Shown: positions 1 to 7,401 of the stretch, piece by piece | How the letters are laid out: the number at the start of each line of letters is the position of its first letter | Position numbering within the stretch: position 1 is the stretch's first letter | Origin: Flavobacterium amnicola | GTDB taxonomy: Bacteria; Bacteroidota; Bacteroidia; Flavobacteriales; Flavobacteriaceae | Assembly (NCBI RefSeq): GCF_004122165.1 | Contig: NZ_SBKO01000001.1 | Location: forward strand, 806,001-870,000 | Direction: 5' to 3' | Length of the DNA stretch: 64,000 nucleotides | Notes under the pieces: generated by a model | Database searches by the model: none | Seen by the model: the letters and a program-made list of their open reading frames with translations, nothing else | Told to the model about the DNA's origin: nothing | Made by a program: the position numbers and the translations under genes

Positions 1-1
1 A

Positions 2-472
2 AACATTGGGTCTGGATTGTTTTATTATACCAATAAATATTATTTAGCTTTTTCGGTGCCTAATATGTTAAAATCCAACCATTTGAATATTGACAGAAGT
101 GGTCAAGCTTTAAAATTTGGAACTGAAGCTTTGCATTACTTTTTCACAGGAGGTTATGTGTTTCAGTTGAACCCAAATTTAAAATTCAAACCATTTTTTA
201 TGGTTAAATCGGCGTTTAATGCGCCAACTTCTTTAGATGTATCGACAAACTTCTTGTTTTTTGAAAAGTTTGAGTTAGGTGCAACATATCGATTACAAGA
301 TTCTTTTGGTGCGATGGTAAATTATAAAATAACAGATGGTTTGCGTATTGGATATGCATATGATCATATTGTTTCCGATTTGAAAATAGCAACACCATCT
401 TCGCACGAAGTTATTTTATTATTTGATTTGAATTTCCCTAAAAAAGTGTCGAGTTCTCCTCGTTATTTCTAA
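2..472 (+). CDS. PorP/SprF-family T9SS-associated outer-membrane protein (C-terminal part)
   Basis: The reading frame is open from the first bases of the window, so this is the last ~156 residues of a gene starting upstream. The segment has the PorP/SprF look: a GLFYYTNKYYLAFSVPN stretch, then alternating aromatic beta-strands (for example GATYRLQDSFG, and LRIGYAYDH near the end) and a short tail. Members of this family are predicted outer-membrane beta-barrels linked to type IX secretion and gliding; SprF helps deliver the adhesin SprB. The gene ends 11 nt before the ATG of an OmpA-family gene. That pairing usually follows a large T9SS-secreted adhesin, so one may lie just upstream (inference). 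An apparent TTG start at 17 is not the true start. Confidence 0.85.
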   Translation, partial: NIGSGLFYYTNKYYLAFSVPNMLKSNHLNIDRSGQALKFGTEALHYFFTGGYVFQLNPNLKFKPFFMVKSAFNAPTSLDVSTNFLFFEKFELGATYRLQDSFGAMVNYKITDGLRIGYAYDHIVSDLKIATPSSHEVILLFDLNFPKKVSSSPRYF

Positions 473-483
473 TACAATTGAAG

Positions 484-2352
484 ATGAAAAAAATATATAT
501 TTCCTTAAGTTTTGTTTTAACTTTTTTTAGTGGTTATTCTCAAAACAATGATACAAAGTCGGCTGATAAACTTTATAAGAGTTATGAATATGTAACGGCT
601 GCTAAAGAATATCTTAAACTAGTCGATAAACAAAAAGCCGATACATACGTGTACAAACAATTAGCAGATTGTTATTATAATATGTTCAACGCTGTTGAAG
701 CCGAAAAATGGTACGCCAAAACGGTAGAAACACCTCAAGATGGGGAAACCTATTTCCGCTATGCTCAAATGCTAAAAGCTAATAAAAAGTACGAGGAAGC
801 AAATACTCTAATGGACAAATTTGCTGCAGCATCACCTGGCGATTCTAGAGCAAAAAATTACCTAGCAGAAAAAAATTATGTAGCTAATTTGTCCAAACAA
901 AAAAAGCAATTTGATGTAAATTCGATAGAAATCAATAGTAAATATTCTGATTTTGGTGCTCTTTTAAACGGGAATACACTATATATGTCTTCGGCTAGAA
1001 ACGAATCTAGAAAAACCTATAACTGGAACGGACAACCTAAATTGGATTTGTATAAAGTCGATTTTACAGATAATAAAGCCAATGGCGAAGTGACTACAAT
1101 CACAGAATTGAATACTAAATTCCATGAAGGTCCAGTAGCCTTATCGGCAGATGGAAATACTATTTATTTTACTAGAGAAAGTTTTTTCGAAAATGATTTT
1201 GTAAAATCAGACGACAAGAAAAATAAATTCGGTAAAATGTACCTTTTCAAAGCTACCAATAAAGAGGGTAAATGGGAAAATATCACGGCATTATCATTTA
1301 ATGGAAAAGAATTCAATACCTCTAATCCTTCTTTAAGTAAAGATGGAACTACATTATACTTTAATTCTGACCGTCCTGGTGGAATTGGGGGTAATGATAT
1401 TTGGAAAATTTCGGTGAATAGCGACGGAACTTTTGGAACTCCAGAAAATCTAGGTGGACCAATTAATACAGAAGGTTCAGAGCAATTTCCTTTTATTGCA
1501 GACGATAACACCTTGTATTTTTCTTCTAATGGAAATACGAGTTTTGGAGGATTGGATGTATTCTCATACAATATGAATACTAAAAAAATAGTCAATCTTG
1601 GAGCTCCAGTGAATACTGAAAAAGATGATTTCGGATTTTCATTTAATCAAGCTAAAAACCTTGCTTTCTTTTCTAGTAATAGAGAAGGAGGAAAAGGTGA
1701 TGATGATATTTATCAAGCCATTCCAGTATGTAATGTAGATTTATTGGCAACGGTAAAAAATGCTAAAACAGGCGAAGTATTATCACAAGCAACCTTGGCT
1801 TTTGTTGATGATAAAGGTGTTGTGGCTGCGAACGGGACTACTTCTGATAACGGAACAGCTTCTTTAAATTTAGATTGTGATAAAGTTTATACGGTTAATG
1901 CTGATCGTTATGGTTTCATCAGTAGTTCGGTTACATTACAAAAATCAAAAGGGGAAACACCTCTTGAAATTTTATTAAATCCTACGGAAGCCATCGTTAC
2001 CGAAACGGAAGTTATTCTTAATGATGTTTATTTCGAGTTTAACAGAAGCAATATAACGCAATTAGGAGCCTCTGAATTGGATAAATTAGTGGATGTAATG
2101 AGCAAGTACCCTAAAATGGTTATTTCGGCTAAATCACACACCGATTCACGTGGAAATGACAAGTACAATCTTAATCTTTCAGAGAGAAGAGCAAAATCTA
2201 CGGTTCAGTATGTAATTTCTAAAGGAATTGCTGCCGAACGAATTTCAGGACAAGGTATGGGAGAAACCTCTCCGAAAGTGGTTTGTGATCCTTGTTCGGA
2301 AGAGCAACACGCTACGAACCGTCGTTCAGAATTCTTGATTATTTCTAAATAA
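484..2352 (+). CDS. OmpA-family protein with TPR-like, PD40 and OmpA_C domains
   Basis: A protein of 622 residues, using the ATG at 484; a TTG six bases upstream is in frame but would spoil the signal peptide. Order: signal peptide (1-20), a helical TPR-like region (~25-125), PD40/WD40-like beta-propeller repeats (~150-400, with motifs such as LSKDGTTLYFNSDRPGG and NTLYFSSNGNTSFGGLDVF), a carboxypeptidase-regulatory-like domain (~415-490), and a C-terminal OmpA peptidoglycan-binding domain with NDVYFEFNRSNI and the SHTDSRGND...SERRA signature. It probably sits in the periplasm, anchoring an outer-membrane T9SS/gliding component to the wall. It is co-directional with the PorP/SprF gene 11 nt upstream and followed by a strong terminator, so the two are probably the last genes of one operon. 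Confidence 0.88.
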   Translation: MKKIYISLSFVLTFFSGYSQNNDTKSADKLYKSYEYVTAAKEYLKLVDKQKADTYVYKQLADCYYNMFNAVEAEKWYAKTVETPQDGETYFRYAQMLKANKKYEEANTLMDKFAAASPGDSRAKNYLAEKNYVANLSKQKKQFDVNSIEINSKYSDFGALLNGNTLYMSSARNESRKTYNWNGQPKLDLYKVDFTDNKANGEVTTITELNTKFHEGPVALSADGNTIYFTRESFFENDFVKSDDKKNKFGKMYLFKATNKEGKWENITALSFNGKEFNTSNPSLSKDGTTLYFNSDRPGGIGGNDIWKISVNSDGTFGTPENLGGPINTEGSEQFPFIADDNTLYFSSNGNTSFGGLDVFSYNMNTKKIVNLGAPVNTEKDDFGFSFNQAKNLAFFSSNREGGKGDDDIYQAIPVCNVDLLATVKNAKTGEVLSQATLAFVDDKGVVAANGTTSDNGTASLNLDCDKVYTVNADRYGFISSSVTLQKSKGETPLEILLNPTEAIVTETEVILNDVYFEFNRSNITQLGASELDKLVDVMSKYPKMVISAKSHTDSRGNDKYNLNLSERRAKSTVQYVISKGIAAERISGQGMGETSPKVVCDPCSEEQHATNRRSEFLIISK

Positions 2353-2369
2353 TCCAAGCAAATAGATAT

Positions 2370-2399
2370 AAAAAGGTCCCGCAATTGCGGGACCTTTTT
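2370..2399. terminator. Rho-independent terminator between convergent ompA-like and fumarase genes
   Basis: This is a perfect palindrome centred at 2384/2385. A GGTCCCGCAA arm pairs with TTGCGGGACC and is flanked by A5 and T5 tracts, so it can work on both strands. It lies between the stop of the OmpA-family gene and the stop of the oppositely oriented fumarase gene. Confidence 0.9.
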
Positions 2400-2436
2400 A
2401 TTTAACGATATGTAAACTTTGAATCAGTATTGAAAA

Positions 2437-4038
2437 TTATAAATTCGCGAAGAAATCATTTCCTTTATCATCGGTAATGATAAAAGCGGGAAAGTCTTTG
2501 ACTTCGATTTTACGAACGGCTTCCATGCCTAATTCTTCAAAATCGACCACTTCTACCGAAAGAATGTTTTCTTTGGCTAAAATCGCTGCTGGACCACCAA
2601 TAGAACCCAAATAGAATCCGCCATATTTATGACAGGCATTCATCACATCTTTGCTACGGTTTCCTTTGGCCAACATGATCATACTTCCACCTGCGGCTTG
2701 AAATTCTTCCACATAGACGTCCATACGACCTGCTGTAGTTGGTCCAAAACTTCCTGAAGGCATTCCCTCTGGAGTTTTTGCAGGACCGGCATAATACACA
2801 GGATGGTTTTTGAAATACTCTGGCATTGGTTGCCCAGCATCTAACAATTCTTTGATTTTTGCGTGTGCAATATCACGGGCTACAATCAACGTTCCGTTTA
2901 GTTTTAATCGCGTTTTGATAGGATATTTCGACAATTCTGCCAATACTTCTTGCATTGGTCGGTTCAAGTCAATTTCAACAGCTGGTTCTAAATGTGGTGC
3001 CGTTTCCGGTAAAAATTGTTTCGGATTGGTTTCCAATTGCTCTAAGAAAATACCTTCTTTGGTAATTTTTCCTTTAATATTTCTGTCGGCCGAACAAGAA
3101 ACACCCATTCCCACCGGACAAGAAGCGGCGTGACGTGGTAATCGAATCACACGAACATCATGGGTTAAATATTTTCCACCGAATTGCGCTCCAATATGAC
3201 TTTCTTGACAGATCTTTTGGACTTTAGCTTCCCATTCTAAATCGCGAAACGCTTGCCCCGACATGTTTCCAGAAGTAGGAAGGTTGTCATAATAGCCTGC
3301 CGAGGCTTTTTTAACGGCAGCCAAATTCGCTTCTGCAGAAGTACCACCAATTACCAAAGCCAAATGGTAAGGTGGGCAAGCGGAAGTACCTAAATCTTTG
3401 ATTTTCTCACGAACAAACTCATCCATTGATTTTTCATTCAATAATGATTTTGTTTTTTGGTATAAGAAGGTTTTATTGGCAGAGCCTCCTCCTTTGGTCA
3501 AAAATAAAAACTCGTAGGAACTTCCTTTTTTGGCATAAATATCAATCTGTGCTGGAAGATTAGAACCTGAGTTCTTTTCTTCAAACATTGAAATCGGAAC
3601 AATTTGCGAGTAACGAAGGTTTTTATTTTGGTAGGTATTGAAAATGCCTTTTGATAGCCATTCGCCATCGTCTACACCGGTGTATACGTTTTCTCCTTTT
3701 TTCCCCATGACAATGGCCGTTCCAGTATCCTGACAAGAGGGTAATTCCCCATCAACGGCTACTACTGCATTTTGCAATAAATTATACGCCACAAAACGAT
3801 CATTATCGGTCGCTTCTGGGTCATCAATAATATTTTTTAGCTTTTGCAAGTGGGAAGAACGTAACATAAAAGAAACGTCTTTCATAGCTTCTTCGGCTAA
3901 CAATTCTAAACCTTTTGGGTCAACGGTTAGGATTTCTCTTTCTCCCAATTGTGTTATTTGTACATAATCGGAAGTTAATTTTTTGTATTGGGTATCGTCT
4001 TTAAGAATTGGATACGGGTCTTGGTATAAAAAGTCCAT
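2437..4038 (-). CDS. fumA: Class I (iron-sulfur) fumarate hydratase
   Basis: Fumarase of the oxygen-sensitive [4Fe-4S] class I type, interconverting fumarate and L-malate in the TCA cycle in the cytosol. The 533-residue length and single-chain layout (alpha-like N-terminal ~350 residues plus beta-like C-terminal part) match FumA/FumB. Candidate cluster cysteines are visible in [24 protein letters not shown] and [12 protein letters not shown]. The C-terminal half carries [15 protein letters not shown] and the KGNRSKDV segment typical of this family. I chose the ATG at 4038 ([10 protein letters not shown]); the frame extends ten codons further upstream, but those codons overlap AT-rich leader. 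The gene follows the terminator of the LRR gene, so it should have its own promoter; a 7/8 match to the -7 box (TATCTTTA) lies just upstream of the leader. Confidence 0.93.
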   Translation of the reverse strand: MDFLYQDPYPILKDDTQYKKLTSDYVQITQLGEREILTVDPKGLELLAEEAMKDVSFMLRSSHLQKLKNIIDDPEATDNDRFVAYNLLQNAVVAVDGELPSCQDTGTAIVMGKKGENVYTGVDDGEWLSKGIFNTYQNKNLRYSQIVPISMFEEKNSGSNLPAQIDIYAKKGSSYEFLFLTKGGGSANKTFLYQKTKSLLNEKSMDEFVREKIKDLGTSACPPYHLALVIGGTSAEANLAAVKKASAGYYDNLPTSGNMSGQAFRDLEWEAKVQKICQESHIGAQFGGKYLTHDVRVIRLPRHAASCPVGMGVSCSADRNIKGKITKEGIFLEQLETNPKQFLPETAPHLEPAVEIDLNRPMQEVLAELSKYPIKTRLKLNGTLIVARDIAHAKIKELLDAGQPMPEYFKNHPVYYAGPAKTPEGMPSGSFGPTTAGRMDVYVEEFQAAGGSMIMLAKGNRSKDVMNACHKYGGFYLGSIGGPAAILAKENILSVEVVDFEELGMEAVRKIEVKDFPAFIITDDKGNDFFANL

Positions 4039-4070
4039 GTAGCAAAATTTTGTTGCGTAAAGATACAAAT

Positions 4071-4096
4071 AAAAAAAGCCGATGAAAATCGGCCTT
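4071..4096 (-). terminator. Terminator of the LRR gene
   Basis: Read on the minus strand, a GCCGAT stem with a 4-nt loop pairs with ATCGGC and runs into seven T residues. It lies just after the stop of the LRR gene and before the fumarase leader, separating the two minus-strand transcripts. Confidence 0.8.
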
Positions 4097-4105
4097 TAGA
4101 AATTG

Positions 4106-5044
4106 TTATAATTTTAAAATCATTTTTTTAACGATTTGGGATTGTCCAAATTCGAGTTTGGTGATCATTTCGTTTAAATTTTCAGGAAAACTCACCCAAA
4201 CATTGCCGCCCAAATACAATTCTTTTAAATTGACCAAATTGATAAACTCCTGCGGGATGGTTCTCAGCAAGTTGTCGTCTAAATCTAACACTGTAAGGTT
4301 CGTCAGTTTGCTATAGTCGACTGGAATCTTTTTAATTTGATTTTTATCCAATATCAAACTTTTCAAATTGATAAGGTTGCTCAATTCTACAGGAGCAACT
4401 TGAATTAGATTGTTTTTAAAATTCAAATCGGTTAAGGAGGTAATATTTCCAAATTCTACTGGAATTTCAGCAATGGCGTTTTTTTCAACATTGATGACTT
4501 TTAGTTTCGTTAAGAAACCTATTTCGACCGGAATCACTTTGATTTTATTGTCAAAAAAAGACATTTCCGTTAAACTGGTTAATTGACCGATTTCGACAGG
4601 AATGGCTTCAATTTTATTGTAGTTGAAATTCATTTTTCGCAATCGGCTCAGTTTACCAATATGCATCGAAACATTTTCCAGCTTATTTTTCTGCATTTCT
4701 AATTTTTCTAAACTAGGTACTTTTCCAATTTCGATTGGAAAACGCATAAACTGATTGTTGTTGATATACAATTCACGCAATTTGGTCAGTTTACTAATTT
4801 CTATGGGAAGCGATTGTAAATTGTTATAATTCAACCATAATCTTTCCAAATTAACAAAACGACCGATTTCTAAAGGCAATTTGGTTAAACTTCGATTGTT
4901 TAGGTTGAGTTCTTTGTATTTTTCTGGATCGGGAGCATTCATGATATCGAATGTCGATCGACTATCCGGTTCTTGTGCAAATAGCGAAAAAGAGGCACAA
5001 AGTGTAAGCGCTACCAGTAGGTATTTGGTAAAGTTATTCTTCAT
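4106..5044 (-). CDS. Secreted leucine-rich-repeat protein
   Basis: A protein of 312 residues with a signal peptide (1-24, ending SLFAQ) followed by about ten tandem leucine-rich repeats of 23 residues. The repeat consensus is roughly P-x-E-I-G-x-L-x-x-L-x-x-L-x-x-x-x-N-x-I-x-x-I, covering nearly the whole mature chain (~45-295). Spacing is very regular, and the PVEIG or PIEIG core recurs in most units. There is no visible membrane anchor and no T9SS tail, so a periplasmic or surface-exposed soluble solenoid is likely. LRR proteins of this kind serve as protein-interaction scaffolds; the partner is unknown. It stands as a single-gene unit, with its own terminator downstream and a separate operon upstream. 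Confidence 0.85.
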   Translation of the reverse strand: MKNNFTKYLLVALTLCASFSLFAQEPDSRSTFDIMNAPDPEKYKELNLNNRSLTKLPLEIGRFVNLERLWLNYNNLQSLPIEISKLTKLRELYINNNQFMRFPIEIGKVPSLEKLEMQKNKLENVSMHIGKLSRLRKMNFNYNKIEAIPVEIGQLTSLTEMSFFDNKIKVIPVEIGFLTKLKVINVEKNAIAEIPVEFGNITSLTDLNFKNNLIQVAPVELSNLINLKSLILDKNQIKKIPVDYSKLTNLTVLDLDDNLLRTIPQEFINLVNLKELYLGGNVWVSFPENLNEMITKLEFGQSQIVKKMILKL

Positions 5045-5101
5045 TATATTAATTATTTAGGGCGGGATAAAAGTAGAAATATTTATAGAATATTTTAAAA
5101 A

Positions 5102-5833
5102 TTAGCCATCTATTTTATGAAACGCATCAAAAGATTTGATTTCATTTCGATATACTTTTCCTTTTGGGGTTTTATAAATTCGAATCCATCTATTATGTAC
5201 TAGTTTAAATTCAATGGAATCGGAATATTCTGCCCTACCAATCTCTTCAATTTCATCATCTTTTGGAGAAAAAGACGTTGTTCTAAAAATAAAATTTTCT
5301 TGTTTTCCTGAAATTACTCGACTCCAAGTTCCCCAACCACTATCACTCATAGATTCCCATTGGTTTACTAAAGCTGACTTAGTCTTAGGGTTGATATAAA
5401 ATAAAAATTCCCGTTGTAAATATCCACAAGCAGGATAACCTAAGGTGATGGTCTTTAAGGTAGAAGAAATAGAATCTAATTCTAGATTTCCATACCACTC
5501 GGAACCATTATCAATGTTTTTTACTTTTAATTGATGCGAATACACCAATTGTTTTTTAAACATAAAATCGATTTTAAAAGTAGCCGAAGCAATGCTGTCT
5601 TCAGTATACTTTTTATCTAAAACAGAAATTAAAGCATAATCATTTAGTTTCGTCTTCTCATCATAACTAAAGAAAACAGTATCTATTTTTAGTTTTTTTG
5701 CATTTCCATTAGTAGCCGAATCAGAAACGAGAATAAGGGAATCCGATTTTGTTGCAGTAGACGTGGCTAATGATTCCTGTTTTTTACAACTAAAAAAAAA
5801 GAATATTACAATTAAAAAACCTAAAGTTCTCAT
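5102..5833 (-). CDS. Putative lipoprotein of unknown function
   Basis: A protein of 243 residues. The N-terminus is a short hydrophobic stretch ending FFFFSCKKQ, a lipobox with Cys16 as the acylated residue, followed by a Ser/Thr-rich linker. The rest looks like mixed beta-rich sequence without a motif I recognise; a stretch around IRIYKTPKGKVYRN lies near the end. The start codon lies only 3 nt after the stop of the SpmA/B-like gene, so the two are almost certainly co-transcribed. No function can be assigned from sequence alone. Confidence 0.75.
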   Translation of the reverse strand: MRTLGFLIVIFFFFSCKKQESLATSTATKSDSLILVSDSATNGNAKKLKIDTVFFSYDEKTKLNDYALISVLDKKYTEDSIASATFKIDFMFKKQLVYSHQLKVKNIDNGSEWYGNLELDSISSTLKTITLGYPACGYLQREFLFYINPKTKSALVNQWESMSDSGWGTWSRVISGKQENFIFRTTSFSPKDDEIEEIGRAEYSDSIEFKLVHNRWIRIYKTPKGKVYRNEIKSFDAFHKIDG

Positions 5834-5836
5834 CGC

Positions 5837-7276
5837 TTAAAAAAACCATCCAGCCACAAAAATGGCAGCAATCACACAAATCAAATCTACCAGCAACATA
5901 GTGCTTAACGTATAACGTGTGTTTTTGATATTTACCGATCCAAAATACACCGCAATGACATAAAATGTGGTTTCGGCACTACATTGAAAAATACAGGTTA
6001 ATCGACCGGTAAAAGAATCCGGCCCGAAGTTTCGCATCGCGTCAATCATGAAGCCACGTGATCCTCCCGAACTGAATGGACGTAACATGGCAACTGGTAA
6101 GGCATCAGTAATATCCTTGGCTACTCCAATGTTCGAAAAAGCAAACGAAATGCCGTTACTAATGATTTCAAACAAACCACTATTTCTAAAAAGTGAAATC
6201 GCTACCAACATCCCCATAACATAAGGGAAAATTTTAACTCCAGTATTCAAGCCGTTTTTAGCGCCGTCCACAAAAGTGTCAAAAATCGTGGTCGCGTGTG
6301 CCGTAAATTTTTTCTCGTGAATGAAAGAGAAAATTAATGTAAAGGCAATAATTGCAATTAGCATTAATCCTGATAAATTTCCTGTAAAATGGTTTTTCCC
6401 GATTAAATCCAAACTATTGATATAGAAAAGCAAACCTACAATTCCTCCAATAACTCCCATAAGCGCGGCTAATAATCCAGCGCTTTTGAAATTTACTTTT
6501 TGACGAATTCCTACAATTAAAAAGGCCGCGATAGTTCCGATAAAAGACGTTATCACACAAGGCAACATAACATCGGCGGGATTGGCGGCATTTTCGGCAG
6601 CACGATAGCCAATAATCGAAGTTGGGATTAAGGTCAAACCTGCGGCATGCAAACACATGAACATAATTTGAGCATCACTGGCTTTGTCTTTATCGGGGTT
6701 GATTTCTTGTAAACTTTGCATGGCTTTTAGTCCGAAAGGAGTGGCAGCCGAATCCAATCCAAGAAAATTGGCGGCAAAATTTAAAGTCATGTACGAAATG
6801 GATTCATGGTTTTTGGGTACCGAAGGAAAGACTTTTGCAAACATCGGACTTAATTTTTTAGCTAATTTTTCCGAAGCACCAGAAATGATTAGCAATTCCA
6901 TGATGCCACAGAAGAAGGCCAAATAGGCAATCAACGGGATGATTAAATCCAACAAACTGTTTTTACAAGTTGGCAATAATCCGTCAGATTTCTGAATGCC
7001 ACTGTATATTTTAACCGTTTTATTTTTGAAAACATAAGTAGTATCGCTATTTAAAGTATCACGATTGACAACCAGAGTCATTTCAGGGGCTTTTTCGATA
7101 CTGTCTTTGACAAATTTTGGAATATCATTCAAATACTTCTCAGATACTAAAATAGGATCATCTTTCTTCCCATTTAAAACATAATCAATCGCATAATTAT
7201 TTCCTGAAAACAGTGCGACTACGATAAATAAAATCGATGAAATAAATATTACTAACCAAAATCTGCTTAAAACCAT
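5837..7276 (-). CDS. SpmA/SpmB-like nucleoside-recognition (Gate) domain membrane protein
   Basis: A polytopic inner-membrane protein of 479 residues. After the first membrane helix comes a ~90-residue extracytoplasmic segment, then a cluster of helices containing two nucleoside-recognition 'Gate' domains. The first includes FAANFLGLDSAATPFGLKAM and the second includes PFSSGGSRGFMID. These match SpmA and SpmB of endospore formers, here fused into one chain as is common in non-sporulating Bacteroidota, where the role is unknown. The family is thought to form a transport or gate-like unit; the substrate is not established. It is first in a two-gene operon with the downstream lipoprotein. Confidence 0.82.
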   Translation of the reverse strand: MVLSRFWLVIFISSILFIVVALFSGNNYAIDYVLNGKKDDPILVSEKYLNDIPKFVKDSIEKAPEMTLVVNRDTLNSDTTYVFKNKTVKIYSGIQKSDGLLPTCKNSLLDLIIPLIAYLAFFCGIMELLIISGASEKLAKKLSPMFAKVFPSVPKNHESISYMTLNFAANFLGLDSAATPFGLKAMQSLQEINPDKDKASDAQIMFMCLHAAGLTLIPTSIIGYRAAENAANPADVMLPCVITSFIGTIAAFLIVGIRQKVNFKSAGLLAALMGVIGGIVGLLFYINSLDLIGKNHFTGNLSGLMLIAIIAFTLIFSFIHEKKFTAHATTIFDTFVDGAKNGLNTGVKIFPYVMGMLVAISLFRNSGLFEIISNGISFAFSNIGVAKDITDALPVAMLRPFSSGGSRGFMIDAMRNFGPDSFTGRLTCIFQCSAETTFYVIAVYFGSVNIKNTRYTLSTMLLVDLICVIAAIFVAGWFF

Positions 7277-7361
7277 AAAAGTATTTTTTGTAAAAATAGT
7301 AGTATTCGTATAATTATTGGATATATAATTGAATTTATTTCAAAACAAGGAGAAGTCTTAG

Positions 7362-7369
7362 TATATTCG
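7362..7369 (+). promoter_or_regulatory. Possible -7 box for the subtilase gene
   Basis: TATATTCG matches the Bacteroidota -7 consensus TANNTTTG at 7 of 8 positions. It lies 32 nt before the subtilase ATG at 7402. No clear -33 TTTG is present at the expected spacing, so this is tentative. Confidence 0.35.
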
Positions 7370-7401
7370 CAAAAATTTATTAAAAAACTAAAAATTAATT
7401 C

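Noticed and set aside
1164-1595. A 143-codon open frame opposite the OmpA-family gene
   Set aside because: The plus-strand protein has clear PD40 domains over the same stretch, so this is a shadow frame.
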